In this document: positions 45,055 through 54,042 of the stretch, piece after piece
Layout: the number at the start of each line of letters is the position of its first letter
How positions within the stretch are numbered: the first letter of the stretch is position 1
Assembly (NCBI RefSeq): GCF_030269445.1
Contig: NZ_BSTJ01000012.1
Coordinates: 310,001-374,000 of the forward strand
Direction: 5' to 3'
DNA: 64,000 nt
DNA from: Actinoallomurus iriomotensis
GTDB lineage: Bacteria; Actinomycetota; Actinomycetes; Streptosporangiales; Streptosporangiaceae
The notes under the pieces: model-generated
The model's database searches: none
Seen by the model: the letters and a program-made list of their open reading frames with translations, nothing else
What the model was told of the DNA's origin: nothing
Program-made: the position numbers and the translations under genes

Positions 45055-46806
45055 ATGGTCAACGTCGCTCTGGCGCTGCTGGCGACCCTTGCGGCCCTCG
45101 GAGGCGCCGGGTTGCTCGTTTCGCGCACCCTGCCAGACCGGCGTGTGTACCTGTTCGCGTGGTGCGGCACCCTCGTTGCCCTCGGGATCGCGCTCGCCGC
45201 GATGACCATCGGCTACGCGGCGGGCTTCGGGCCGGCGCTGCTGCGGTGCACGGAGCTGTTCGGGTCGCTGATCGCTCCGCTGACCCTGGCGCTGGGCGTC
45301 GTCGAACTGATCGCGCGAACGGTACAGGCGCGGTTCGCCGCGCGGCTCATCGCGGCGTCGTACGTGATCGTCGCCGTCGTCATCATCCTGCTCGACCCGA
45401 TCATCGGCACCTTCGGCAAGAGCATGCCGAAGGTGTCCGGCCACTACTCATCGCTGCCCGGCCTGGTGCTCGACGGAGCGCACCTGTTCGCCGTCGTCTC
45501 CCTGGTCTCGTGTGTCGCGGTCACCGCGGTGCGCGGCAACAGACGCGACCGACAGGCGGCCGTGATCATGCCGACCCTCGCCATGGTCGCGCTCGCCGGG
45601 GTGCTCACGGTCGCCGCGATGCGCAGTTACCTGCCCGGACCACTGGCGCCGCTGGCGCTCGGCGGATCCGCCGCCCTTGTGTGGTTCGGCGCCACCCGGC
45701 TCCCGGGCGGCCCACCCGACCCCGACGACGAAGAACCGGAGCCGTACGAGGAAATGTCGCGCCACCAGCAGCCCTACGACGACGGGCAGTACAACACCGG
45801 GCGGCGTCGCGGCAGGCGACGCCAGCAGGCCGGTTATGACGCGGAGGGCTATGACACCGGCGGTTATGACACCGGCGGTTATGACACGGGCGGTTATGAC
45901 TCGGGTTATGACGCCGGTTATGACAACGGTTATGACACGGGTGGCTATGACACCGGCGGATACGACACCGGCGGTTATGACAGGGGCGGCTATGACACGG
46001 GCGGGTACGCACGGCCCCGGCGCGAGGGGCAGCCGTCCTTCGCCCCGCCGGGACGCGCGCCCCAGGCCCCGCCCGGCATCGGCCAGTACGGCCGGATCAT
46101 GATCTACACGCTCATCGAAGGCCACGCGGACGCCTTCGACCGGCTCGCGGCCGAGGTCGCCCACGCGGTACGCCAGACCGAGCCGGGCACCCTCGTCTAC
46201 GCCTGCCACACCGTGGACAACTCGCCGAGCCAGCGGCTGTTCTACCAGCTCTTCCGCGACGCGAACGCGGTCGAGGCGCACACCCGCCAGCCCCACGTCC
46301 AGCGGTTCGCCCGCGAGGCACGGGCGCACGTCAGCGGCACCAACGTCCTGGAACTGACCGTCAGCGCGGGCAGCCTCGCCGCTCTCGCCGGAGCCGCCGG
46401 GCAGGCCGGCCCGGCGGGCCCGGCCGCTCCGGCGATTCCGGCCGGCTCCGGCGGACCCGGCGGGTCGGGAGCGCCCACCGGGCGCGGTGGCCCGAGCGGC
46501 CGTGGCCGCGGCGGTCCCGGGGGTCCCGGGGGACCGGGCGGACCCGGAGGACAGGGAGGACGAGGACAGGGCGGCCCGGGAGGGGCCGGTGGACAGGGCG
46601 GCTTCGGCGGGCAGGGCACGCCCGGCGGGCGCGGCGGTCCCGGAGGCCGCGGTGGTGGTCCCGGCGGCCGCAGTGGCGGCCCCGGCGGACGGGGCGGCCC
46701 CGCCGGGCGCGGCGGACCCGGCGGGAGAAACGGGGGCCCGGGCGGTGGCCCGGAGGGCGGGTCGGGCGGTCCGTCGCGACCCGTACGTTGGCCCCGCGGC
46801 CGATAA
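45055..46806 (+). CDS. Membrane protein with GYD repeats, ABM domain and Gly-rich tail
   Basis: A 583-residue composite. Residues 1-215 hold about seven membrane segments. Residues 216-259 are acidic, then Arg/Gln-rich. Residues 260-319 contain 12 GYD units, mostly GYDTG. Residues 345-435 (GRIMIYTLIEGHADAFDRLA... LFYQLFRDANAVEAHTRQP) form an antibiotic-biosynthesis-monooxygenase (ABM) ferredoxin-like domain. Residues about 445-583 are a collagen-like, Arg-containing Gly-rich tail. The ABM domain is commonly a small quinone-oxidising or heme-degrading fold. The Tyr/Gly/Asp tract plus RGG-like tail looks like a low-complexity, possibly condensate-forming region. It is divergent from bldN. Function is unknown. 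Confidence 0.75.
   Translation: MVNVALALLATLAALGGAGLLVSRTLPDRRVYLFAWCGTLVALGIALAAMTIGYAAGFGPALLRCTELFGSLIAPLTLALGVVELIARTVQARFAARLIAASYVIVAVVIILLDPIIGTFGKSMPKVSGHYSSLPGLVLDGAHLFAVVSLVSCVAVTAVRGNRRDRQAAVIMPTLAMVALAGVLTVAAMRSYLPGPLAPLALGGSAALVWFGATRLPGGPPDPDDEEPEPYEEMSRHQQPYDDGQYNTGRRRGRRRQQAGYDAEGYDTGGYDTGGYDTGGYDSGYDAGYDNGYDTGGYDTGGYDTGGYDRGGYDTGGYARPRREGQPSFAPPGRAPQAPPGIGQYGRIMIYTLIEGHADAFDRLAAEVAHAVRQTEPGTLVYACHTVDNSPSQRLFYQLFRDANAVEAHTRQPHVQRFAREARAHVSGTNVLELTVSAGSLAALAGAAGQAGPAGPAAPAIPAGSGGPGGSGAPTGRGGPSGRGRGGPGGPGGPGGPGGQGGRGQGGPGGAGGQGGFGGQGTPGGRGGPGGRGGGPGGRSGGPGGRGGPAGRGGPGGRNGGPGGGPEGGSGGPSRPVRWPRGR
45832..46011 (+). repeat. Degenerate 15-bp tandem repeat encoding GYDTG
   Basis: Units close to GGTTATGACACCGGC are repeated in frame, with some shortened to 12 bp (GYDS, GYDA, GYDN). 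Unusually AT-rich TAT codons for Tyr recur through the tract, and near identity of units indicates recent expansion. Confidence 0.9.
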
Positions 46807-47001
46807 CGCGGGCACATGCGCGGTTGCCCCGGTGGACCGGGCGGGGCCTGCCGGGCGCGGTGGCCCGGGCGGACCTGGCGGCGGCCCGGCGGTACCGGCG
46901 GGCGTGGCGGTACCGGCGGGGATCGGGCGTTGGCCCGGAGGGCGGGGCGGGCGGTTCGTCGTGGACCGTACGCTGGCGTCATGGCCGATGACGCGCGCAT
47001 T
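46741..47001 (+). repeat. Diverged duplication at a 185-bp offset
   Basis: Bases 46741-46816 (end of the Gly-rich gene) align without gaps to 46926-47001 (start of the glutaredoxin-like gene) at roughly 80 percent identity. The upstream copy of the start codon reads GCG in place of ATG. Confidence 0.65.
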
Positions 47002-47226
47002 CTCCTGCTCGGCAAGCCCGGCTGTCACCTGTGTGACGACGCCCGGGCGGTGATCGCGAAGGTCGCCGGCGAACTCGGCGTCGCCTGGGAAGAACGCGAC
47101 ATCACCGCGTCCGAGGAGGACACCCGGCTCTACTGGGACCAGATCCCGGTGACGTTCGTCGACGGGGTCCAGCACGACTTCTGGCGGGTGGACGAGCGCC
47201 GGCTGCGTGCGGCCCTCGCGGACTGA
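46981..47226 (+). CDS. Glutaredoxin-like (DUF836) protein
   Basis: An 81-residue thioredoxin-fold protein with the redox motif Cys15-His-Leu-Cys18 (KPGCHLCDDA) and the cis-Pro region DQIPVTFVDG. This is the small glutaredoxin family found beside hemA in mycobacteria (Rv0508-like, from memory). It probably reduces disulfides or mixed thiols in the cytoplasm. The ATG at 46981 is the family start; the open frame upstream is duplicated Gly-rich sequence. It is followed by rex after 276 bp. Confidence 0.9.
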   Translation: MADDARILLLGKPGCHLCDDARAVIAKVAGELGVAWEERDITASEEDTRLYWDQIPVTFVDGVQHDFWRVDERRLRAALAD

Positions 47227-47388
47227 CCGCGGTGGCCGGATTCGGCCTGGTGGATGTCTGTTCGGTCACATCGTCACACGTGGCGGGGGTGACTCCGAAG
47301 GTGCGGGGGTTCGTCGCGAGACCCCCGTGAGCTGGGCAATCCGCACCCAGTACGACCTCTCCGGCGTCCGTACGCTCGGTCTCCGACT

Positions 47389-47406
47389 TTGTGCGCGTGT
47401 TCACAA
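47389..47406. promoter_or_regulatory. Rex operator (ROP)
   Basis: TTGTG-N8-CACAA, with the right half GTTCACAA matching the Rex consensus fully and the left half diverged at three bases. It lies 97 bp before rex and fits NADH-responsive autorepression of rex-hem. Confidence 0.75.
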
Positions 47407-47502
47407 GGGCTTAATCTGGAGAAAGTCCAGGCGGTTCGTTCGCCGTGTGGCGCAGGCACCATACGGGATCGGCCGCGTGTCGAACCCCGGAAAAGCAGGC
47501 CT

Positions 47503-48207
47503 GTGACCCGTCGATCCACCCTCGGTGAACGGAACCGCGGCATCCCAGAGGCGACCGTGGCCCGGCTTCCGGTCTACCTTCGCGCGCTGCACGTCCTGGC
47601 CGAACGCGGTGTCGCCACCGTCTCCTCCGAAGAGCTGGCCGCCGCCGCCGGCGTCAACTCCGCCAAGCTTCGCAAGGACCTGTCCCACCTGGGTTCCTAC
47701 GGCACGCGCGGTGTCGGGTACGAGGTGGAGTACCTCGTCTACCAGATCTCCCGCGAGCTCGGCCTGACCCAGGACTGGGCGGTCGCCATCGTCGGCCTCG
47801 GTAACCTGGGCCGTGCCCTGGCCGGGTACGGTGGCTTCGCCTCGCGCGGGTTTCGCATGGCGGCGCTGCTGGACGCCCAGCCGGGGATCGTCGGAGAGGT
47901 GATCGCCGACCTGACCGTCGAGCACATCGACGATCTTGAGACGGTCATCAAGGACAATGGGATATCCATCGCCGTCCTGGCCGTCCCCGCGGCCGCGGCG
48001 CAGCCGGTGTGCGACAGAGTGGTGGCGTCGGGAGTGACGAGCATTCTCAATTTCGCCCCTGTCGTGCTTTCTGTACCCGACGGTGTCGATGTGCGTAAGG
48101 TCGACCTGTCGATTGAGCTACAGATCCTCGCGTTCCACGAACAGCGCAAGGCCGGTGGCCCGAGCGGCGTGGAAGAGGAGTATCTCGAGGCGGTAGAGGG
48201 CCAATGA
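47503..48207 (+). CDS. rex: Redox-sensing transcriptional repressor Rex
   Basis: A 234-residue repressor that leaves DNA when NADH/NAD rises. The winged HTH (residues 15-80) reads RLPVYLRALHVLAERG, SSEELAAAAGVNSAKLRKDLSHLGSYGTRGVGYEV. The Rossmann NAD(H) domain has VAIVGLGNLGRALAGYGGF and a domain-swapped C-terminal helix (LSIELQILAFHEQRKAGG). GTG at 47503 gives a normal length; the frame is open upstream through the operator. It heads the heme operon, as in Streptomyces. Confidence 0.96.
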   Translation: MTRRSTLGERNRGIPEATVARLPVYLRALHVLAERGVATVSSEELAAAAGVNSAKLRKDLSHLGSYGTRGVGYEVEYLVYQISRELGLTQDWAVAIVGLGNLGRALAGYGGFASRGFRMAALLDAQPGIVGEVIADLTVEHIDDLETVIKDNGISIAVLAVPAAAAQPVCDRVVASGVTSILNFAPVVLSVPDGVDVRKVDLSIELQILAFHEQRKAGGPSGVEEEYLEAVEGQ

Positions 48208-48277
48208 GCCGTACCAGCACGTCAGCAACCGCTAACGCACGGCCCGCCGGAGCGCACCGGACGGTCGAGGAGGATTC

Positions 48278-49546
48278 ATGAGCAGCATCCTCGTCGTCGG
48301 GTTGAGTCACCGCAGCGCCCCCGTGACGCTGCTGGAGCGGGCCGCGGTCAGCGGTGACCGGCTGGACAAGCTCCTGCACGACGTGCAGCAGGTCACGAAC
48401 GTGGACGGTGCCGTCGTCGTCTCGACGTGCAACCGGATCGAGGTGTACGCCGACGTCGAGAAGTTCCACGCCGGTGTCTCCTCGATCTCCGAGCTGCTCT
48501 CGCGCCACTCAGACGTGCCGCTGGAAGAGCTGTCCAAGCACCTTTACGTCCACTACGAAGAACGCGCGGTCCAGCACATATTCTCCGTGGCCTGCGGGCT
48601 CGACTCGATGGTCGTCGGCGAGGGTCAGATCCTCGGTCAGCTGCGCACCGCGCTCAAGGTCGCCCAGGCGAACGACACCGTCGACCGGGCCCTCAACGAG
48701 CTCGTGCAGCAGGCGCTGCGGGTGGGCAAGCGGGCGCGCAACGAGACCGGCATCGACCGGGCCGGCGCCTCCCTGGTCAGCGTGGGACTGAGCCGGGCCG
48801 GTTCACTCGAGGGCCGGCGTGCGCTCGTCGTGGGCGCCGGGTCGATGAGCGGCCTGGCGGTCGCCACCCTCGCCCGCGGGGGCATCGGCGAGATCGTCAT
48901 CGCGAACCGCACCTACGAGCGCGGCGCGCACCTGGCGCGTTCGGCCGACGTGCCGGCGCGGGCGATCGAGCTCTCCGACCTGCGGCAGGCGATGGCCGAG
49001 GCCGACATCGTCGTCTCCTGCACGGGCGCCACCGGCCTGGTGATCACCCCGGACATGATCGACGGACCGGCGTTCCTGCTGGACCTGGCGTTGCCGCACG
49101 ACGTGGACCCGGCCGTACGCGACCTGCCGGGGGTCACCCTCGTCGCCCTGAGCGACCTGCGCGACGCCGACGACGCCCCGGCCGCGGGCGACATCGAGGC
49201 GGTACGCCGGATCGTCTGCGAGGAGGTCCAGGCGTTCCAGCTCGGACTGATCGCGGCGACCGTCGCGCCGACCGTGGTGGCGCTGCGCAGCAAGGCGGCC
49301 GAGGTGGTCGACGCCGAGCTGGGCCGGCTGGGCGGGCGCCTGCCGGGCCTGGACGACAAGGCGCGTGAGGAGATCGCCCAGACCGTGCGTCGCGTCGTCG
49401 ACAAGCTGCTGCACGCGCCGACCGTACGCGTCAAAGAACTGGCCGCCTCCCCGGGCGGCGACACCTACACCGAGGCCCTGCGCGAGCTCTTCGATCTCGA
49501 CCCCAAGACGCCGGAGGCCGTGATCCGGGCGGAGGACGTCCTATGA
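48278..49546 (+). CDS. hemA: Glutamyl-tRNA reductase
   Basis: A 422-residue NADPH enzyme producing glutamate-1-semialdehyde, the first committed step of C5 heme synthesis. The nucleophile Cys51 lies in STCNRIEVY. GLDSMVVGEGQILGQLRTAL, the NADPH motif VVGAGSMSGLAVATLARGG, and the C-terminal dimerisation helix (EEIAQTVRRVVDKLLHAPTVRVKELA) are all present. GAGGAGG precedes the ATG. Its stop overlaps the hemC start by 4 bp. Confidence 0.98.
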   Translation: MSSILVVGLSHRSAPVTLLERAAVSGDRLDKLLHDVQQVTNVDGAVVVSTCNRIEVYADVEKFHAGVSSISELLSRHSDVPLEELSKHLYVHYEERAVQHIFSVACGLDSMVVGEGQILGQLRTALKVAQANDTVDRALNELVQQALRVGKRARNETGIDRAGASLVSVGLSRAGSLEGRRALVVGAGSMSGLAVATLARGGIGEIVIANRTYERGAHLARSADVPARAIELSDLRQAMAEADIVVSCTGATGLVITPDMIDGPAFLLDLALPHDVDPAVRDLPGVTLVALSDLRDADDAPAAGDIEAVRRIVCEEVQAFQLGLIAATVAPTVVALRSKAAEVVDAELGRLGGRLPGLDDKAREEIAQTVRRVVDKLLHAPTVRVKELAASPGGDTYTEALRELFDLDPKTPEAVIRAEDVL

Positions 49547-50451
49547 AGCTCACCTTGGGGACGCGCCGCAGCCTGATGGCGATGACGCAGTCGGGTCTGG
49601 TCGCCGACGCCCTGACCGCGCGCACCGGCCATGAGGTCGCGCTCGTGGGCGTCACGACCGAGGGCGACGTCTCCACGGCCGACGTGGCGCAGATGGGCGG
49701 CACCGGCGTGTTCGTCAGCGCGCTGCGCCAGAAGGTGCTCGACGGCGAGGTCGACTTCGCCGTCCACTCCCTGAAGGACCTGCCGACGGCGCCCGCCGAG
49801 GGCATCGCCCTGGCCGCCGTACCGCCCCGTGACGACCCTCGCGACGCCCTCTGCGGCGAGGCCAAGCTGGCCGACCTGCCGCGTGGCGCGCGGATCGGCA
49901 CCGGGGCACCGCGCCGCATGGCGCAGTTGCGCGCCCTCCGGCACGACCTGAAGGTCGTGCCGATCCGCGGCAACGCCGACACACGCCTGCGCAAGGTGAC
50001 CACCGGAGAGTGCGACGCGGTCGTGCTCGCCTACGCCGGCCTGACGAGGATCAACCGGCTGGACGCCGTGTCGGAGATCTTCGACCCGGCCCAGATGCTG
50101 CCGTCGCCCGGCCAGGGCGCCCTGGCGGTCGAGTGCCGGGCCGACCGGACCGATCTGCTGGAGATCCTGGCGACCCTCGACGATTACGCGAGCCGCGCGG
50201 CGGTCGCCGCCGAGCGCGCCCTGCTCGCGGCGCTCGAGGGGGGCTGTTCCGCCCCGGTGGGCGCATACGCTGCTGTGGAAGACCGAACACTGTTGCATCT
50301 GATCGGAGTCGTCACCGGGTACGACGGTGAACGACAGGTCCGATTGTCCGAAAGCGGCCACCCTGACCTGGCCGAGCGGCTGGGACGCGACCTCGCGGCC
50401 CGGATGATCGCCAAGGGGGCCGACCAGTTGATGGGGGAGCGCACATCTTGA
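49543..50451 (+). CDS. hemC: Porphobilinogen deaminase (hydroxymethylbilane synthase)
   Basis: A 302-residue enzyme joining four porphobilinogens. GTRRSLMAMTQSG starts domain 1, HSLKDLPT holds catalytic residues, and LPSPGQGALAVECR forms the hinge. Cys235 in LEGGCSAPVGAYA carries the dipyrromethane cofactor. It starts ATGA over the hemA stop and ends TTGA into hemD, so hemA-hemC-hemD are translationally coupled. Confidence 0.98.
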   Translation: MKLTLGTRRSLMAMTQSGLVADALTARTGHEVALVGVTTEGDVSTADVAQMGGTGVFVSALRQKVLDGEVDFAVHSLKDLPTAPAEGIALAAVPPRDDPRDALCGEAKLADLPRGARIGTGAPRRMAQLRALRHDLKVVPIRGNADTRLRKVTTGECDAVVLAYAGLTRINRLDAVSEIFDPAQMLPSPGQGALAVECRADRTDLLEILATLDDYASRAAVAAERALLAALEGGCSAPVGAYAAVEDRTLLHLIGVVTGYDGERQVRLSESGHPDLAERLGRDLAARMIAKGADQLMGERTS

Positions 50452-52046
50452 GCCCCGCGAGCAAGAGCCCGGCCGCCGCGAGCGGCGCATCCCGTACCGG
50501 CAGGAGGCCGGCCGGGGAGCCGGGCAGAGTGGCCTTTGTCGGTGTCGGCCCGGGAGACCCGGAGCTACTAACGCTGCGGGCCACGCGACTGCTCGGCGCG
50601 GCCGACGTCATCGTGGTGCACGAGGCGACGGCCTCGCTGTTCCGCGAGTACTTCAACCCGGCCGCGGAGATCGTCGAGCCCGGCACGGTGAACCCGGTCA
50701 CCCTGGCCCGGTCGGCCGGCCTGGTGGCACGGATCTTCCTCGGCGATCCGGGCGTCGGGTCGGTGCTGGCCGATGAGGCCAAGGCCTGCGTCCGGGCGAA
50801 CGTCCCGTTCGAGATCGTGCCCGGAATCTCGGCGATCACCGGTGTGCCCGCCTACACCGGCATCCCGCTGACCGACGGCAAGCACCGCGACGTCACCGTC
50901 GTCGACGCGCAGGAGGGCGGCGTCGACTGGACCGCCTACTCCGGCGCCGCGACCCTGGTCATCCTCGGCGCGGAGAACACCATCGGCGAGGTGGCCAAGG
51001 GCCTGATCGCCGCCGGCCGGTCCGACACCACGCCGGTCGCGGTCACCTCCATGGGCACCACGACCGAGCAGTACACCGTCGCCTCCACGCTCGCCCGCGT
51101 CGCCTCCGCCGCCAAGAACCTCGACGAGCCCGCCCTGATCGTGGTCGGCGACGTCGTCGGCTGGCGCGACAAGCTGTCCTGGTTCGAGACCAAACCGCTG
51201 TTCGGCTGGCGGGTGCTCGTGCCGCGGACCAAGGAGCAGGCCGCCTCGCTGTCGGAGCAGCTCCGCTCGTACGGCGCGGTGCCCGAGGAGGTGCCGACGA
51301 TCTCCGTCGAGCCGCCGCGCACTCCGCAACAAATGGAACGTGCCGTCAAGGGGCTCGTCACCGGGCGTTACGAGTGGGTCGTGTTCACCTCGGCCAACGC
51401 CGTGCGCGCCGTACGCGAGCGGTTCGAGCAGTACGGCCTGGACGCCCGCGCGTTCGCCGGCCTCAAGGTCGCGGCGGTCGGCGAGCAGACCGCGGCGTCG
51501 CTGGTGGAGTTCGGCATCCGGCCGGACCTGATGCCGGGTAGTCAGCAGTCCTCCGAGGGGCTCCTGGAGGTCTGGCCGCCGTACGACAAGGACCTGGACC
51601 CGATCAACCGGGTGCTGCTGCCGCGCGCCGACATCGCCACCGAGACGCTCGTGGCCGGCCTGACCGAGCTGGGCTGGGAGTGCGACGACGTCACGGCCTA
51701 CCGCACCGTACGCGCCGCGCCGCCGCCGCAGCCGATCCGCGAGTCGATCAAGGGCGGCGGGTTCGACGCCGTGCTGTTCACCTCCTCCTCGACGGTCCGC
51801 AACCTCATCGGCATCGCCGGCAAGCCGCACAACGTGACCGTCATCGCCGTGATCGGCCCGCAGACGGCCAAGACGGCGGAGGAGTACGGCCTGCGCGTCG
51901 ACGTGACCGCGGACAAACCGTCGGCCAGCGCCCTCGCCGAGGCCCTGGCGGAGTACGGTGCCAAGCGCCGGGCCGCCCAGGTCGAGGCCGGCGACCCGTT
52001 GCGCAAGCCCAGTGAGATGCGGCGCGGAGCGCGTCGCCGAAAGTAG
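50448..52046 (+). CDS. hemD: SUMT-like/uroporphyrinogen-III synthase fusion
   Basis: A 532-residue fusion. Residues about 25-255 form a tetrapyrrole methylase-like domain ([52 protein letters not shown]). Residues about 260-510 are uroporphyrinogen-III synthase ([45 protein letters not shown]). The methylase half lacks the usual GDPxVFGRGGEE segment; it reads [15 protein letters not shown], so SAM methylation may be lost while HemD activity is retained. It starts at TTG overlapping the hemC stop. Fusions of this type are normal in actinobacteria (Rv0511-like). Confidence 0.93.
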   Translation: MSPASKSPAAASGASRTGRRPAGEPGRVAFVGVGPGDPELLTLRATRLLGAADVIVVHEATASLFREYFNPAAEIVEPGTVNPVTLARSAGLVARIFLGDPGVGSVLADEAKACVRANVPFEIVPGISAITGVPAYTGIPLTDGKHRDVTVVDAQEGGVDWTAYSGAATLVILGAENTIGEVAKGLIAAGRSDTTPVAVTSMGTTTEQYTVASTLARVASAAKNLDEPALIVVGDVVGWRDKLSWFETKPLFGWRVLVPRTKEQAASLSEQLRSYGAVPEEVPTISVEPPRTPQQMERAVKGLVTGRYEWVVFTSANAVRAVRERFEQYGLDARAFAGLKVAAVGEQTAASLVEFGIRPDLMPGSQQSSEGLLEVWPPYDKDLDPINRVLLPRADIATETLVAGLTELGWECDDVTAYRTVRAAPPPQPIRESIKGGGFDAVLFTSSSTVRNLIGIAGKPHNVTVIAVIGPQTAKTAEEYGLRVDVTADKPSASALAEALAEYGAKRRAAQVEAGDPLRKPSEMRRGARRRK

Positions 52047-52066
52047 CCGCTCGAGAGAAGGTCGCA

Positions 52067-53056
52067 GTGTCCGCGCAGTTCCCCGTCGTACGTCCCCGAC
52101 GGCTTCGCCGTACCCCCGCCATGCGCCGGCTGGTCGCCGAGACCCAGGTACGGCCGAGCGACCTCGTACAGCCGCTGTTCGTCAAGGAGGGAATCACCGA
52201 GCCGCTGCCGATCGGCTCGATGCCGGGCGTGGTGCAGCACACGCGGGACACCCTGCGCAAGGCCGCACACGACGCGGCGGAGGCCGGGGTCGGAGGGCTG
52301 ATCCTGTTCGGCATCCCGGCGGTCAAGGACGGCCGGGGCTCGGGCGCGGACGACCCGGCGGGCATCGTGCAGAAGGCCCTGCGCGACCTGTCCTCGGAGG
52401 TCGGCGACGCGACCGTGGTGATGGCCGACCTGTGCCTCGACGAGTACACCGACCACGGGCACTGCGGCATCCTCACCTCCTCCGGCGAGGTGGACAACGA
52501 CGCGACGCTGGAGCGGTACGCCTCGATCGCCGAGGCGCAGGCCGCGGCGGGCGCGGAGGTCGTCGCGCCCAGCGGCATGATGGACGGGCAGGTCGGGGCG
52601 ATCCGCGCCGCCCTGGACAAGGCCGGCTACTCCGGCGTGTCGATCATGGCGTACGCCGCGAAGTACGCCTCGGCCTTCTACGGCCCGTTCCGCGAGGCGG
52701 CCGAGTGCGCGCCGCAGTTCGGTGACCGCGCGGCGTACCAGCAGGACCCCGCCAACGCCGAGGAGTCCCTGCGCGAGGTGTTGCTCGACCTCGACGAGGG
52801 CGCCGACATGGTCATGGTCAAGCCCGCCATGACCTACCTCGACATCATCCACCGGGTCCGCGAGTCGGTCCGCGTTCCGGTCGCGGCGTACCAGGTCAGC
52901 GGCGAGTACGCCATGATCGAGGCGGCCGCGGCCCAGGGCTGGATCGATCGTGGGCGGATCATCGACGAGACGCTGACCTCGATCCGCCGCGCCGGCGCGG
53001 ACATCATCCTGACCTACTGGGCCACCGAGGTCGCCCGATCGCTCATCCGGCGCTGA
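52067..53056 (+). CDS. hemB: Delta-aminolevulinic acid dehydratase
   Basis: A 329-residue porphobilinogen synthase. The metal-site segment reads [14 protein letters not shown], with Asp where zinc-type enzymes have a second Cys, which suggests Mg dependence. The two active-site lysines lie in [16 protein letters not shown] and [12 protein letters not shown]. It starts at GTG behind GAGAGAAGG, 20 bp after hemD, and ends at a strong stem-loop. Order in the pathway: condenses two ALA to porphobilinogen for HemC. Confidence 0.98.
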   Translation: MSAQFPVVRPRRLRRTPAMRRLVAETQVRPSDLVQPLFVKEGITEPLPIGSMPGVVQHTRDTLRKAAHDAAEAGVGGLILFGIPAVKDGRGSGADDPAGIVQKALRDLSSEVGDATVVMADLCLDEYTDHGHCGILTSSGEVDNDATLERYASIAEAQAAAGAEVVAPSGMMDGQVGAIRAALDKAGYSGVSIMAYAAKYASAFYGPFREAAECAPQFGDRAAYQQDPANAEESLREVLLDLDEGADMVMVKPAMTYLDIIHRVRESVRVPVAAYQVSGEYAMIEAAAAQGWIDRGRIIDETLTSIRRAGADIILTYWATEVARSLIRR

Positions 53057-53082
53057 CGGTCGCCGGGCGTACGCCGCATCAC

Positions 53083-53129
53083 CGGGTCGTCAGCCGCTGA
53101 GAGGCCGGGTCGGCCTCCGTGACGACCCG
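53083..53129 (+). terminator. Stem-loop after hemB
   Basis: CGGGTCGTCA (53083-53092) pairs with TGACGACCCG (53120-53129), and inside it GAGGCC-GGGTC-GGCCTC forms a second stem. It starts 26 bases after the hemB stop. Confidence 0.8.
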
Positions 53130-53293
53130 AGCCCATCGCGTCCTCTCATCCTTCCGCGCGGCTCTATCACGCCGCTCTCAACCGGCTATGCGGCACGACG
53201 TTGAGGTCACGTGTTCGCGGCTATCCCGGGGTTGTCGCGATCCCCCGAACCCCGGCAGGTCATCATCGAAGGTAAGAGGGTGGAGGGGGAGCG
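53130..53293. other. Spacer before the Prim-Pol-like gene
   Basis: No gene is seen here. The stretch after the hemB stem-loop presumably holds the promoter of the gene at 53294; I could not identify convincing -10 and -35 boxes. Confidence 0.4.
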
Positions 53294-53971
53294 ATGTTGG
53301 ACACATCCGTCAAGAAGTCCGTCGCGCGATCTGGTGGCAGGAATTCCGGCAAACAGTCGGGGAAGCGACAAAAAGTGCACATGGGGGCCGCGGCCCAGCA
53401 GTACGCGGCCCTCGGCTGGCCCTGTTGTCCCGGCGCGCAGCCGGCCACCGACCGGACGCGCGCCTGCTCGTGCGACCGGATCGGCTGCCCGTCGCCGGGC
53501 GCTCATCCGGCGTCGCAGGTATGGAAGCTGCAGGCCACGGTCGACACCGACCGCGTCGGCCAGTGGTGGAACGCCGCGCCCGAGGCGAACATCATCCTGC
53601 CGACCGGCCGGGTCTTCGACGTCTTCGACGTGCCCGCGGAGGCCGGGCGGCTCGCGCTGGCCCGCATGGAGCGCGACCAGGCGCCGGTCGGGCCGGTCGC
53701 GGCGATGGGCGACGAGCGCTACCTGTTCTTCGTCGCGACCAGGGGAGCGCCGGAGGACGAGGACGAGTGGTGGTCCTGCCACCTCGACACCGTGCCCGAG
53801 AGCGTCGAGGCCACCCCGGGCATGCGCTGGCACTGCCGTGACAGCTACGTCGTGGCGCCGCCGTCGACGCTGCCGTTCGGCCGCGAGGTGAGCTGGGTGG
53901 CCTTCCCCGAGAACGCCGCGCTGCCCGATCCCCTGCGCGTTCTGGAGATCCTCGCGGACGTCTGCGAGTAA
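53294..53971 (+). CDS. Degenerate Prim-Pol N-terminal domain protein
   Basis: A 225-residue protein related to the bifunctional DNA primase/polymerase N-terminal (Prim-Pol) domain. A basic N-terminus precedes [16 protein letters not shown], the Cys/His knuckle [33 protein letters not shown] at the catalytic strand, and [13 protein letters not shown] where active enzymes show PSxHPSG. The His of that motif is Leu here, so polymerase activity is doubtful. GAGGGGGAGCG precedes the ATG. It is consistently placed among hem genes in actinomycetes, as I recall; the role is unknown. Confidence 0.78.
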   Translation: MLDTSVKKSVARSGGRNSGKQSGKRQKVHMGAAAQQYAALGWPCCPGAQPATDRTRACSCDRIGCPSPGAHPASQVWKLQATVDTDRVGQWWNAAPEANIILPTGRVFDVFDVPAEAGRLALARMERDQAPVGPVAAMGDERYLFFVATRGAPEDEDEWWSCHLDTVPESVEATPGMRWHCRDSYVVAPPSTLPFGREVSWVAFPENAALPDPLRVLEILADVCE

Positions 53972-54042
53972 CGCCGGGAGCCGCCTGGGCCGCCGGGCGG
54001 GTCCCGTCAGGCGCCGGAATCCGGTCTGGAAGACTCGACGGC

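Noticed and set aside
45832-46011. CRISPR-like regular repeats
   Set aside because: The repeats are contiguous, in frame and have no spacers; they encode GYDTG units.
46788-46991. Short plus-strand frame between the Gly-rich gene and the glutaredoxin-like gene
   Set aside because: It lies in the duplicated Gly-rich DNA and has no independent start signal or motif.
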